The notes under the pieces are model-generated. The model saw nothing but the letters and a program-made list of their open reading frames with translations, was not told where the DNA came from and did no database searches. A DNA stretch of 49,050 bases from Collinsella sp. (lineage in GTDB: Bacteria > Actinomycetota > Coriobacteriia > Coriobacteriales > Coriobacteriaceae), in contig JAHYYK010000011.1 in assembly GCA_019425005.1 (NCBI GenBank), positions 1-49,050 of the forward strand, given 5' to 3'. Every line of letters begins with the position of its first letter. The first letter of the stretch is position 1. The position numbers were made by a program, and so were the translations under genes. Below, piece by piece: positions 34,589-43,692 of the stretch.

Positions 34589-37459
34589 ATGAGTCGCCGC
34601 AACACCGAACTGCTCTTGCTCATCGCCTCGGCGTTCCCCGTCATCCTGCTGTATGCGATGTACGTGCTCACCGCGGGCGCCGCCATCTCCTTTGAGACGC
34701 TCGCCGTGCCGATCGGCCTCTTTGCCGCCTTCGCCGCGGCACATATCGCCGTGCGCATCTTGGCGCCCGGCGCCGACCCCGCCATCCTACCCATCGTATT
34801 TATACTTTCGGGCATCGGCATCACGTTCGTGACACGCCTCGCCCCCGCTCTCGCCATCTCACAGCTCATCATCCTGTTTGTCTCGGTGGCCCTGATGGTG
34901 GGAACGCTCGCGTTGGTTAAGAACCTCGACGTGGTCATGCGCTACAAGTACACCTTTGGCATCATCGGCATCATCCTGCTGATGCTGCCTATCTTTATCG
35001 GCACCACGATCTCGGGCTCCAAGCTGTGGATTCGCATCGCAGGCTTTACCATCCAGCCCGGCGAGTTCGCCAAAGTCTTTATCGTGCTGTTCCTGGCAGG
35101 GTACCTGGCCGAGAACCGCGAGCTGCTCTCCATCTCCAACCGCAAGATCCTGGGCTTTAAGATCCCTCGCCTGCGACTGCTGCTGCCGCTGTTTGCCGTG
35201 TGGGGTGTGTGCCTGCTCGTCGTCGTCTTCGAACGCGACCTGGGTTCGGCCGTGCTGTTCTACACCATCTTCTTGCTGATGCTCTACGTTGCCACGGGGC
35301 GCTTTTCGTATGTCGTTATCGGCCTTGCGCTCTTAGCCGTTGGAGCTGTGGGCGCCTACAAGTTCCTGTCTCACGTTCAGGTGCGTTTCCAGGTTTGGGT
35401 CGATCCGTTTAAGGACGCCCAGGGCCAGGGCTACCAGATCGTCCAGTCGCTCTTCTCGCTTGCCGATGGCGGCCTGGTCGGTGTTGGCATCGGCAACGGC
35501 ATGGCCAACAACATCCCCGTCGTCGAGTCCGACTTTATCTTCTCGGCTATCGGCGAGGAGATGGGCCTTTTGGGCGGCGGCGCCGTGCTCATCCTGTTTA
35601 TGCTCTTTGCCGTGCGTGGCCTCACCACGGCCGCCCGCGCTAAATCCGACCTCGCAGCCTTTAGTGCCACGGGCCTTACGGCCGCCATCAGCTTCCAGGC
35701 CTTCTTGATCGTTGGCGGCGTAACCCGCCTGATCCCGCTGACCGGCGTCACCCTGCCCTTTATGAGCCAGGGCGGCTCCTCGCTGCTGGCGAGCTTTATC
35801 ATCGTCGCGCTCCTGCTGCGCGCCGGTGACGAAGCGACCGGACGCGAGGCCGAGCTTACCGGCACCGGCACTATGGCCGCCATCACCGATGATCAGGTCG
35901 CATCTGCCGCCGCCCCGACGGGCACGCGCTTTGCCACCTCGTCTTCCTACGGCAGCGGCAGCCATTCCGTCGGCTCGCGCATGCGCCGTCGCCTGCTCGA
36001 CACGCCTGAATCCGGTGTGCTCGGCCGCGTTGCGCTCGCCAACCGTCTAACCCGTGCGGTGCTCGCCTTTACGGCGCTATTCGCCATCCTTATCGGCAAC
36101 CTCACCTATGTCCAGGTCATCAAGGCCAAGGACTATCAGGACATGCCGACCAACAACCACACCATCGCCCGCTCCAAGTACATCCAGCGCGGTTCCATCA
36201 TCACGTCCGACGGCGTGACGCTGGCCGAGTCGCTGCAGCAGGAGGACGGCACCTACGTACGCTCCTACCCCAACGGTAACCTGGCAGCGCACGTGGTTGG
36301 CTACGTGAGCCAGCAGTATGGCACCACCGCCATCGAGAGCGTCATGAACGACACGCTCACCGGTTCTAAGGACTACTCCAGCTGGAACAACGCCATCGCG
36401 TCGCTCGCGGGCCAGACCCAGCCGGGCAACACCGCCAAGCTCACCATCGACTCGCGCATCCAGACGGCGGCCGAGCAGGCACTCAAGGGCTTTAAGGGCG
36501 CTGTAGTGGTCATCGACCCGCGTACCGGCGCGGTGCTCGCATGTGCCAGCTCGCCCACCTACGACAACACCAACATCGACGCCCTACTGCAGGCTGGCGG
36601 CGGCGAGGACGGCTCTATGTACAATCGCGCCATGGACGCGCTGTACACGCCGGGCTCCACGTTTAAGGTCGTTACGCTTTCCGCGGCACTCGAGACCGGC
36701 ACCGCCAGCCTTACCAGCACCTACCAGGCGCCCGGCTCCATGGACATCGGCAACGCACCGGTCACCAACTATGCCAACGAGAGCTACGGCACCATCAGCC
36801 TGCAGCAGGCCTTTGCCGTGTCCTCCAACGTCGTCTTTGGCCAGGTGGCAAACGAAGTTGGCGCAAACACGCTCGTGCAGTTTGCCAACGCCTTTGGCTA
36901 CGGCCAAAAGCTCGGCCAGGACCTGACCTCCGCGGCCTCCATCATGGCAGACCCGTCGCTCATGACCGAGTGGGAGACCGCTTGGGCCGGCGCCGGCCAG
37001 CCTGTCGGCATGGACCACACGCCCGGCCCGCAGACCACCGTCATGCAAAGCGCCGTGATTGCCGCCGCCATCGCTAACAGTGGCGTGGTCATGGACCCGT
37101 ACTTTGTAGCCCAGGTACTCGCCCCGGACGGAACTGTGGTCAAGACCACGCAGTCCCGCTCGCTGGGTCAGGCCGTCAGCTCCGCCACGGCCGACCAGGT
37201 CAAGCAGGCCATGCTCGCCGTCGTCCAGTCCGGTACCGGCACCGATGCCCAGGTCCCCGGCGTCAAGGTCGCCGGCAAGACCGGCTCGCCCGAGACCGGC
37301 GGCACCAACGTCAACTCGACGTTCGTTGGCTTTGCACCTTACGATTCACCCACGGTCGCCATCTCGGTGGCCTTGGAGGATTACGACAAACACGACGTCA
37401 AGGCGGCCAAGATTGCCGGCATCGTCCTGACCGCGGCACTTGCCGCCCAAGGAGCGTGA
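34589..37459 (+). CDS. RodA (SEDS)-penicillin-binding protein fusion
   Basis: One chain of 956 residues joins the two enzymes that make peptidoglycan strands. Residues 1-415 are a SEDS glycosyltransferase of the FtsW/RodA family with ten or so membrane helices; signatures include GSKLWIRIAGFTIQPGEFAK and VVESDFIFSAIGEEMGLLG, plus GVTLPFMSQGGSS. After a linker of about 70 residues a further helix (about 490-512) leads into a class B penicillin-binding domain with the three transpeptidase motifs: STFK at 690-693 (catalytic Ser690), SSN at 745-747 and KTG at 897-899. In most bacteria, including mycobacteria (rodA, pbpA), these are separate adjacent genes. No stop or frameshift separates them here. 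ATG 34589 follows AAGGGAG. Confidence 0.95.
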   Translation: MSRRNTELLLLIASAFPVILLYAMYVLTAGAAISFETLAVPIGLFAAFAAAHIAVRILAPGADPAILPIVFILSGIGITFVTRLAPALAISQLIILFVSVALMVGTLALVKNLDVVMRYKYTFGIIGIILLMLPIFIGTTISGSKLWIRIAGFTIQPGEFAKVFIVLFLAGYLAENRELLSISNRKILGFKIPRLRLLLPLFAVWGVCLLVVVFERDLGSAVLFYTIFLLMLYVATGRFSYVVIGLALLAVGAVGAYKFLSHVQVRFQVWVDPFKDAQGQGYQIVQSLFSLADGGLVGVGIGNGMANNIPVVESDFIFSAIGEEMGLLGGGAVLILFMLFAVRGLTTAARAKSDLAAFSATGLTAAISFQAFLIVGGVTRLIPLTGVTLPFMSQGGSSLLASFIIVALLLRAGDEATGREAELTGTGTMAAITDDQVASAAAPTGTRFATSSSYGSGSHSVGSRMRRRLLDTPESGVLGRVALANRLTRAVLAFTALFAILIGNLTYVQVIKAKDYQDMPTNNHTIARSKYIQRGSIITSDGVTLAESLQQEDGTYVRSYPNGNLAAHVVGYVSQQYGTTAIESVMNDTLTGSKDYSSWNNAIASLAGQTQPGNTAKLTIDSRIQTAAEQALKGFKGAVVVIDPRTGAVLACASSPTYDNTNIDALLQAGGGEDGSMYNRAMDALYTPGSTFKVVTLSAALETGTASLTSTYQAPGSMDIGNAPVTNYANESYGTISLQQAFAVSSNVVFGQVANEVGANTLVQFANAFGYGQKLGQDLTSAASIMADPSLMTEWETAWAGAGQPVGMDHTPGPQTTVMQSAVIAAAIANSGVVMDPYFVAQVLAPDGTVVKTTQSRSLGQAVSSATADQVKQAMLAVVQSGTGTDAQVPGVKVAGKTGSPETGGTNVNSTFVGFAPYDSPTVAISVALEDYDKHDVKAAKIAGIVLTAALAAQGA

Positions 37460-37591
37460 TGCCTGTGATCGAAGCGGATACTTGGGGCGCGCCACGGCCG
37501 ATGAGCTAGCGGCAAGGCGCCACGCGGTCCCAGCGACCATAGATTTGGTACTACACACATCGTTGAGCGAATAAGTTAGTTAGGAGCAGGA

Positions 37592-39559
37592 ATGGAACAG
37601 AGGGTCCTCGGGGGAAGATACCTCCTCAAGGATAAGGTGGGAACGGGCGGCATGGCGACCGTCTTCCGTGCGCAAGATCAGGTCCTCGACCGCACGGTTG
37701 CCGTCAAGATCATGCTGCCGCAGTATGCCGGCGACGCCACCTTCGCCGCCCGCTTTAAGCAGGAGGCCCAGGCAGCAGCAGGTCTCTCCTCCCCCTATAT
37801 CGTGGGCGTCTACGATTGGGGCAAGGATGGCGATACCTACTACATCGTCATGGAGTACCTGCGCGGTACCGACCTTAAGAGCGGCATCAAGAGCCACGGC
37901 GCCCTCGATCCAAAGAAGGTCGCGCAGATCGGCTCGCAGATCAGCTCCGCGCTTTCGGTCGCCCACAAGCACGAGATCATCCACCGCGACATTAAGCCGC
38001 AAAACATCATGGTGCTGCCCGACGGCAACATCAAGGTCATGGACTTTGGCATCGCGCGCGCAAAGAACAGCCACCTCACGCAGGACAACAATGTACTGGG
38101 CACCGCCCACTACGTAAGCCCCGAGCAAACGCGCGGCCAGGACCTCGGTCCCACTTCGGATATCTACTCCCTGGGCGTCGTGATGTACGAGTGCGCCACC
38201 GGTCGCGTCCCCTTTGACGGTGACGACGCCATCTCGGTTGCGCTCAAGCAGGTAAACGAACTGCCGGTTCCGCCGAGCCAGATCAACTCCGGCGTCGACG
38301 CCGATCTGGAGCGCATCATCCTCAAGTGCATGGAAAAGGACCCGTCGAACCGCTTCCAGACGGCAGACGAGCTGCGCCAGGTGCTCAACAACTACCTGTC
38401 CGGCCGCGCCGTCAACGTCTCCGAGCCCACGCGCATCATCGGTGCCGCGGGCGACCTGGGCGCCACCAAGACCCGTGAGCTGTCTGACTCCACGCGCGCT
38501 ATGGTTCGCCCCGTATCGGGCGTAAGCGGACAGACCAACCCCCGCAGCGCCGTCTCGGGTTCCACCGGTTCCTACGAGGTCGATCAGCCCAAGTCCAACA
38601 AGAACAAGATTATCGCCGCCGTAGTCGCCGCAATCGCCGTGGTTGGCGTTGTGGTGGCCTTCGCCACCGGGCTCTTTGGGGGCGAGCAGGTTACGGTGCC
38701 CGATGTGCTTAACAAGGACCAGCAGACCGCTATCGAGCTGATCAAGGAGGCCGGCCTTGAGGTCGGAACTGTCGACCAGAGCTATAACGACGATGTCGAC
38801 GAGGGCAAGGTTGCCGAGCAGACCCCCAACGGCAACACTAAGAAGCCCAAGGGCTCCAAGGTTAACCTGGTGATCTCCAAGGGCCCCAAGCCCTCCGAGA
38901 AAGTTGAGGTTCCGCAGCTCGTCGGCCTAACCAAGGACCAGGCCGAGGCCGCGCTGGCAAGCGTGGGCCTGAAGGGCAACGCAACCGAGGAGGCCAACGA
39001 GGCCGACGAAGGCCAGGTCTTTGAGCAGGGCACTGATGCCGGCAAGGAAGTCGAGAAGGGCACGACCATCTCGTATAAGGTCTCCAGCGGTCCTGACACC
39101 ACCTCCGTCCCCGATCTGACCGACATGACCGAGGCCCAGGCACGCAACGCTCTCGACATGGCCGGTTTTGGCGTCAACGTGAGCTACCAGGAGAACGATT
39201 CCGTCACCGAGGGCACCGTCATTAGCTGGAACCCCAGCGGCAAGCAGAAGCCCGGCGCCACGATCACCGTCGTCATCGCCAAGAAGTCTGGCAAGGCCAG
39301 CGTTCCGGGCAACCTGTACGGCAAGAGCATCTCCGCCGCCGTCACCGCGCTCAACAACGCCGGGTTCTACAACATCGCGTTCTGCGACCAGAACGGCAAC
39401 CCCGTGAGCGGCAACGAAAACGCCACCGTTACGGGCGTCTCCCCCACCGGCAAGCAGTCCACCGACAACACGATTACGCTGACGGTTTCGATTTCTGGCT
39501 CGGGTTCGGGCTCTGGCTCGGGCACGAGCACGGGCGACGATTCTGGTACGACCAACTAG
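37592..39559 (+). CDS. pknB: Ser/Thr kinase PknB with four PASTA domains
   Basis: Membrane receptor kinase of 655 residues that senses peptidoglycan fragments or lipid II and controls growth and division. The cytoplasmic kinase has GTGGMATVF, K39 in VAVKIM, H131-R132-D133 in HRDIKPQN, D151-F-G and the SPEQ segment. A juxtamembrane linker rich in Ser/Thr (about 270-335) offers autophosphorylation sites. One membrane helix (about 340-362) leads to four PASTA repeats between about 367 and 635, then a Ser/Gly-rich tail. The start follows TAGGAGCAGG. A gap of 132 bases separates it from the RodA-PBP gene; nothing coding is evident in it. Confidence 0.97.
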   Translation: MEQRVLGGRYLLKDKVGTGGMATVFRAQDQVLDRTVAVKIMLPQYAGDATFAARFKQEAQAAAGLSSPYIVGVYDWGKDGDTYYIVMEYLRGTDLKSGIKSHGALDPKKVAQIGSQISSALSVAHKHEIIHRDIKPQNIMVLPDGNIKVMDFGIARAKNSHLTQDNNVLGTAHYVSPEQTRGQDLGPTSDIYSLGVVMYECATGRVPFDGDDAISVALKQVNELPVPPSQINSGVDADLERIILKCMEKDPSNRFQTADELRQVLNNYLSGRAVNVSEPTRIIGAAGDLGATKTRELSDSTRAMVRPVSGVSGQTNPRSAVSGSTGSYEVDQPKSNKNKIIAAVVAAIAVVGVVVAFATGLFGGEQVTVPDVLNKDQQTAIELIKEAGLEVGTVDQSYNDDVDEGKVAEQTPNGNTKKPKGSKVNLVISKGPKPSEKVEVPQLVGLTKDQAEAALASVGLKGNATEEANEADEGQVFEQGTDAGKEVEKGTTISYKVSSGPDTTSVPDLTDMTEAQARNALDMAGFGVNVSYQENDSVTEGTVISWNPSGKQKPGATITVVIAKKSGKASVPGNLYGKSISAAVTALNNAGFYNIAFCDQNGNPVSGNENATVTGVSPTGKQSTDNTITLTVSISGSGSGSGSGTSTGDDSGTTN

Positions 39560-39611
39560 TCGCCGCCCCACCGCCCATTACGGCTCCCGCCGCAAACATA
39601 TTCGCTCACAG

Positions 39612-39651
39612 GCGCCCGCTTGCTCCCCCAGCAAGCGGGCGCTTCGTTTTT
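39612..39651 (+). terminator. Rho-independent terminator of the pknB operon
   Basis: GCGCCCGCTTGCT (39612-39624) pairs perfectly with 39630-39642 and is followed by TTCGTTTTT. It lies 53 bases after the pknB stop and closes the ten-kilobase operon. Confidence 0.93.
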
Positions 39652-39670
39652 GACATGACATGAACCAGAA

Positions 39671-39701
39671 GAGCCCGGTACCGTGGCGGTGTACCGGGCT
39701 C
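39671..39701 (-). terminator. Hairpin downstream of the tRNA gene
   Basis: GAGCCCGGTAC (39671-39681) pairs with GTACCGGGCTC (39691-39701). It begins 10 bases after the tRNA 3' end on the reverse strand, with a short T-rich tail (TTCTGGTT), so it probably ends tRNA transcription. Confidence 0.6.
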
Positions 39702-39711
39702 GACAAATCTC

Positions 39712-39787
39712 TGGTGCCCCCGGGCGGATTCGAACCGTCGACACCCGCTTTAGGAGAGCGGTGCTCTATCCCCTGAGCTACGGAGGC
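39712..39787 (-). tRNA. tRNA-Arg, anticodon CCT
   Basis: A full cloverleaf on the reverse strand: acceptor GCCTCCG/CGGGGGC with one G-T pair, D arm with AGCTCAGGGGATAGAGC, anticodon stem CCGCT/AGCGG around loop CTCCTAA giving anticodon CCT, and T arm with GGTTCGAATCC. The discriminator base is A and the CCA end is encoded (39714-39712). Confidence 0.97.
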
Positions 39788-39868
39788 ATGCTGTACTAGT
39801 GTAGCAGATTTACGCCGCTGTAATGCAACGTATAGCCACTCTTCGAAGTTGCGGTGGAACAGCCCTCC

Positions 39869-40067
39869 GGAAAGTGCGTCCCACTATCCAGGCAAATTCT
39901 GGGTCAGACTTTCCCCATGAGACTTCGCTGGGAAACTGTGACCCAGAATTTCGGCTCGAAACGGGACACGGTTTCCCAAACGACCCCGTTCCGGAAACTA
40001 CATCCCGGAATCGACGCTCGAACTGGGATGCACTTTCCCGATCGAGCCACATGGGAGACTGCGCCCC
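39869..40067. repeat. Alternating 14-bp repeat array, copy 2 (seven units)
   Basis: Units of the same element as at 29193: F 39869, R 39901, F 39931, R 39963, F 39993, R 40025 and a weaker F at 40054-40067. F-R steps are always 32 bases and R-F steps 30 (the last 29-30). Pairing extends into the spacers: 39894-39908 is complementary to about 39937-39951. Some spacers resemble those of copy 1 (for example ATCCAGGCAAATTCT with TTCCAGGGCAATATTCT). The array lies between the tRNA and PTS genes. Confidence 0.9.
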
Positions 40068-40092
40068 ACTTTGAGGGGGCGCTCTTTAATGA

Positions 40093-40491
40093 CTACTTGC
40101 CTTTGTGGAAAAGGTTTTTGATAACGGAGGGGATGCTCTTGGCGCCCTTGGCCGTCACATCGATAAAGTCGGGCGAACGCACGAGCTTATCCTCGTCGAC
40201 GTACTTACGGACCGCGCGAAGCGTCTCTTTATCGTCGCGCGTCGAAAACGTAAAGTGGCCGTTGTCCTTGGTGAAGATAGCAAAACGCGTAATCTTCTTG
40301 GTGCCGCGCAAAACCTCGGCGGCAATATAGTCGACCTCGTCCCACGGGATTTGGATATAATCCTCGGGATTACGCTCGTTATAGTACTCAAACGCCTTAT
40401 TGCCCACCATCACGTTACCGTGACTGGTAAGCCCCATCAGGCAGGTTGCCGGCGTTGCCAGATCGACCGTGCTGTTCTGAGATTGCGCCAT
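40093..40491 (-). CDS. manO: DUF956 family protein of mannose PTS operon
   Basis: Cytoplasmic protein of 132 residues. DUF956 (ManO) proteins are encoded almost only next to mannose-family PTS genes and are thought to regulate or stabilise the permease. The sequence has TCLMGLTSHGNVMVGNKAFE near residues 16-35, the segment WDEVDYIAAEV and RFAIFTKDNGHFTFSTRD, which fit the family. The ATG at 40491 was chosen because homologues start near MAQSQNS; a GAGGCG site precedes it. It follows the IID gene by 120 bases and is the last gene of the operon. Confidence 0.88.
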   Translation of the reverse strand: MAQSQNSTVDLATPATCLMGLTSHGNVMVGNKAFEYYNERNPEDYIQIPWDEVDYIAAEVLRGTKKITRFAIFTKDNGHFTFSTRDDKETLRAVRKYVDEDKLVRSPDFIDVTAKGAKSIPSVIKNLFHKGK

Positions 40492-40611
40492 ACGCGCCTC
40501 GCCCTCCAAATAAAACAATCGGACCGCATCCAGTGTACCCACCGGGTGCGGTCCGTTTCAATGGCTCAAAAGCCCTTGCCTAGCAACTCTCGGTCTTAAG
40601 CCGAAGCGTGC

Positions 40612-41532
40612 TTACATGAAGCCGCAGACGCGACCGATGATGCCGACGGCGAAGAGAGCCAGGATGATGACGATCGGGCTGACCTTCTTCTTGAGGAGCT
40701 TGCAGACCAGAAGGGTCAGGCACACGGCGGCAAGGCCGGGGATGAGCTGATCGAGGTTGGCCTGAAGCGTGGTGACCTTCACCGGGTCGAGTGCGTTGGC
40801 ACCGACAGAGCTGTACATCGTCAATGCCTGCTTGATGCCCTCAGAACCGGCGGGCAGGTTGGCCCAGTCGATATAGGCGCCAGCGGACTGCGTGACCTTG
40901 GAGACGACCGGGGTGAAGGAGATGGACACCCAGCGCTCGACCAGGGCGCCGATGATGAACATACCCAGGATGGAAGCACCCTCGGTGACCTTGCCCATCA
41001 GACCGCCGGAGAGGTCCTTGGCGATGGAGGAGCCGACCTTGTAGCCAAACTCCTGCGTGTACCACAGGAAGGCGTAACGGATGATGTTCCACGCGAAGAA
41101 GAACAGCAGCGGACCGGCGATGCTGCCGGACAGGGCCAGGGAAGCGCCCAGTGCACCCAGAATCGGGCGAAGGGTGAACCAGAAGGCGGGGTCGCCGACG
41201 CCGGCGAGCGGGCCCATCATACCGACCTTGACGCCCTGAATGGCGACGTCGTCAATCGGAGCACCGTTGGCGCGCTCCTCCTCGAGGGCGAGGGTAACGC
41301 CAATGACGGGGGCGGAAACATAGGGGTGGGTGTTATAGAACTCCAGGTGGCGCTTAAGAGCGGCAATCTGGTCATCCTTGCTGGTGTAGAGCTTCTTGAT
41401 CGCAGGGATCATTGCGAAGCACCAGCCGCCGTTCTGCATACGCTCGTAGTTCCACGAGCCCTGAAGGAACTGATGACGGAAGCAAACCTTCTTACGGTCA
41501 GCCTTGGTGAGCTGAATCTTGTTCTCTGCCAT
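40612..41532 (-). CDS. manZ: Mannose-family PTS component IID
   Basis: Membrane component of 306 residues that, with IIC, forms the sugar channel of the mannose PTS. Family marks include RHQFLQGSWNYERMQNGGW near 21-40, FYNTHPYVSAPVIG near 66-79, and GPLAGVGDPAFWFTLRPILG near 110-129. One or two C-terminal helices (about 270-305) span the membrane. An AGGAGGGG site precedes both ATG 41532 and GTG 41541; the ATG gives MAENKIQLTK, the more usual beginning. It starts about 17 bases after the IIC stop. Confidence 0.96.
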   Translation of the reverse strand: MAENKIQLTKADRKKVCFRHQFLQGSWNYERMQNGGWCFAMIPAIKKLYTSKDDQIAALKRHLEFYNTHPYVSAPVIGVTLALEEERANGAPIDDVAIQGVKVGMMGPLAGVGDPAFWFTLRPILGALGASLALSGSIAGPLLFFFAWNIIRYAFLWYTQEFGYKVGSSIAKDLSGGLMGKVTEGASILGMFIIGALVERWVSISFTPVVSKVTQSAGAYIDWANLPAGSEGIKQALTMYSSVGANALDPVKVTTLQANLDQLIPGLAAVCLTLLVCKLLKKKVSPIVIILALFAVGIIGRVCGFM

Positions 41533-41548
41533 ATGTATCACTCCCCTC

Positions 41549-42367
41549 CTACTCGTAATCGTTCAGAATGTCGCCGAGCGGGTCACCGGAGCCACCGCCC
41601 ATGCCGCCACCCTGCTTGGCCAGATCCTTAAGGCCAAGGTAGATGAGGGCAAGGGCGATGCCGATGAGGCCAAGGGCGATCAGCGTGAGCTGAGGGATGG
41701 CAGCAAGGACAAAGCCGAGGATGAAGAACGGCCAGGTCTCCTTGGTGGCCATCATGTTGATGACCATGGCGTAACCGACGGAAGCGACCATGCCGCCGCC
41801 GACAGCCATGCCGCCGGACAGCCAATCGGGCATAGCGTTAAGCGCGTTGGTAACGGCCTCGGCCGGGATGATGCACAGAAGTACTGCCGGGATGGCGATA
41901 CGAACACCCTGCATGAGGATGCCGGCGTACTGCCAACGCTCGATGCCGGCGAAGTCGCCCTTCTCGGCGCAGGCGTCCATGGCGTGAACCATAGCGGTAG
42001 CCAGGGTACGGCAGATCATGGTCAGGAACAGACCAGCGACCGACAGCGGGACGGCGACGGCGATGGCGGCGGTAACGGCCTTGGCCGAATCGGTGGCGCC
42101 ACCGTTGAGGGCGAGCACCATGATGATCGAAGAAGCGACCGAGGCCAGAGCGGCGTCAGGCGCGACGGCGGCGCCGACGTTAGCCCAGCCAAGGGCCATC
42201 ATCTGGAGCGAACCGCCCAGGAGGATGCCCTCCTGAAGGTGACCGGTTACGAGACCGATAAGCGTGCATGCCACGAGCGGCTGATGGAACTGGAACTCAT
42301 CCAGAATGCCTTCCATACCGGCAAGCAACGCGACAATCGCAACAAGCAGAATAGTGATTGCAGACAT
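41549..42367 (-). CDS. manY: Mannose-family PTS component IIC
   Basis: Membrane permease of 272 residues with about seven or eight helices. Near the start, MEGILDEFQFHQPLVACTLIGLVTGHLQEGILLGGSLQMMALGW is the hallmark of EIIC of the mannose-fructose-sorbose family (quoted in parts: FQFHQPLVACTLIGL at about 26-40 and GGSLQMMALGW at about 51-61). The C-terminus ends in a Gly-rich loop and GDILNDYE. It lies 18 bases after the IIAB gene and is preceded by GGAGGG. Confidence 0.95.
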   Translation of the reverse strand: MSAITILLVAIVALLAGMEGILDEFQFHQPLVACTLIGLVTGHLQEGILLGGSLQMMALGWANVGAAVAPDAALASVASSIIMVLALNGGATDSAKAVTAAIAVAVPLSVAGLFLTMICRTLATAMVHAMDACAEKGDFAGIERWQYAGILMQGVRIAIPAVLLCIIPAEAVTNALNAMPDWLSGGMAVGGGMVASVGYAMVINMMATKETWPFFILGFVLAAIPQLTLIALGLIGIALALIYLGLKDLAKQGGGMGGGSGDPLGDILNDYE

Positions 42368-42385
42368 GTATCGGACCCTCCTTTA

Positions 42386-43378
42386 CTATGCTTGAGCGGC
42401 CAGTTCGGCCTTAGCTTTCTTCAACATGGCGTCGAGATCCTCGGAGGAATCCGAAGGAACCTTGCGGACCTCGAACTTGACGCCCTTGGCCTTGAGAGCC
42501 TCGATGGTCTTGACATCGTCATCGCCCATAGCGACAGCGTTAGTGACGACGACCTTGCCCTTGGAGTGGGCCATGGAACCGATGTTGGCTTCCTTGATGT
42601 CGACGCCGGCCTCGATGGCCCTGAGCAGATCCTGCGGGTTCTCGAACAGCAGCATCGCCTTGGTGTCGCCAAAGCGCGTGTCCTTGACGACCTCGGCCAT
42701 CTTCTTGATAGGCACGACGTTGGCGTGGACTCCCGGAGGGGCAGCCTGCTCGATCATGGTCTTGCGGAGCTCGTCGTGAGCAACGCCGTCGGAGACCACG
42801 ATGATGCGGTTGGGGTTGATCTGCTTGGTCCACGTGGTGGCCACCTGACCATGCAGCAGGCGCGTGTCGATACGGACGTGGGCGATCTTGATGTGCCCGT
42901 CGCCGATCACCGTTCCCGGAGGAATGGCACCCGCAGGAGCAGCGGCGGCCGCAGCCGGCTTCTTCTCCTCGGGCTCCAGAGACTCGGGCTTGACGCGCAC
43001 GCCGGCCTTAGCCTCAGTCACGAGATGTTTTGCGATCGCATGTGCAGTGTTCTTTGCGTCAAAGCGCTGCGAATATGCCTCGATGAGCATAGGCAGGTTG
43101 ACACCGGTGACGATAGCCCAGGAATCGTGGCCCTCGATGAGCCCGCTGATCTGGTTGAACGGCGTGCCGCCCCACAGATCAACGAGGAAGAGCACCTGCT
43201 CCTGGTCCTCGAAGGAAGCGATTGCCTCCTCGACCTTGGCACGGAAGTCGTCGGGGCCCATGCTCGGCTCGAGCGAGACCACGGCAACAGACGGCTGATC
43301 GCCAAAGACCATCGAGCCCGTCTGCTTGATTCCAGCCGCCAAGTCACCATGGCTAGCAAGAACAATACTTACCATCAC
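42386..43378 (-). CDS. manX: Mannose-family PTS component IIAB
   Basis: Cytoplasmic fusion of 330 residues that passes phosphate from HPr to the incoming sugar. The IIA domain (1-125) has the phospho-acceptor His10 in ASHGDLAAG and the FLVDLWGGTPFNQ segment near 64-76. An Ala/Pro-rich hinge (about 134-158) links to the IIB domain (about 160-330), whose phosphorylated His176 lies in RIDTRLLHGQVATTW. IIA and IIB are fused as in ManX of enteric bacteria. It is the first gene of the man operon, with an AAAGGAGG site before the tandem ATG codons 43378/43375. The substrate could be mannose, glucose or another hexose; sequence alone does not say. Confidence 0.96.
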   Translation of the reverse strand: MMVSIVLASHGDLAAGIKQTGSMVFGDQPSVAVVSLEPSMGPDDFRAKVEEAIASFEDQEQVLFLVDLWGGTPFNQISGLIEGHDSWAIVTGVNLPMLIEAYSQRFDAKNTAHAIAKHLVTEAKAGVRVKPESLEPEEKKPAAAAAAPAGAIPPGTVIGDGHIKIAHVRIDTRLLHGQVATTWTKQINPNRIIVVSDGVAHDELRKTMIEQAAPPGVHANVVPIKKMAEVVKDTRFGDTKAMLLFENPQDLLRAIEAGVDIKEANIGSMAHSKGKVVVTNAVAMGDDDVKTIEALKAKGVKFEVRKVPSDSSEDLDAMLKKAKAELAAQA

Positions 43379-43692
43379 ATAACCTCCTTTTTGTCTACGT
43401 AATTCCTACACGACAGTTATGGAGTATAGCTGCAAATACAGCAGAATTGTTTGAAAAACTGCAAAAGGTAGCATTATTTGTTTAAACGTCTTGTTTTGTT
43501 ACAAGCTGATTACATTCCAGTATTTTGGCTGATTTGCTGCTGAGGATTGATAGCTGATCTATTTACATGACCGAATTGAGCACGCTGTTCATTATTGCCG
43601 GTTTTAAACAGACACAAATGTGCTCGCGTTGAGGCTATTTCGTTTAAACAGATGGTGCTTGACTAATGGTAAGAAATATGCTCTAGCAAAGT
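43379..43692 (-). promoter_or_regulatory. man operon upstream region with three GTTTAAAC-type sites
   Basis: AT-rich stretch with no gene. The palindrome GTTTAAAC occurs at 43479-43486 and 43643-43650, and a one-base variant GTTTTAAAC at 43602-43610; the last two share the extension ACAGA. On the reverse strand a TATACT hexamer (about 43423-43428) could be the -10 box of manX. The sites may bind the operon's regulator or a catabolite regulator; no regulator gene is adjacent. Confidence 0.45.

Noticed and set aside
37460..37591. Short open frame between RodA-PBP and pknB
   Set aside because: Sixteen codons without ribosome site; more likely leader sequence.
41519..43402. Open forward frame of 627 codons opposite the man operon
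   Set aside because: Spans three reverse PTS genes and their gaps; shadow of codon bias.
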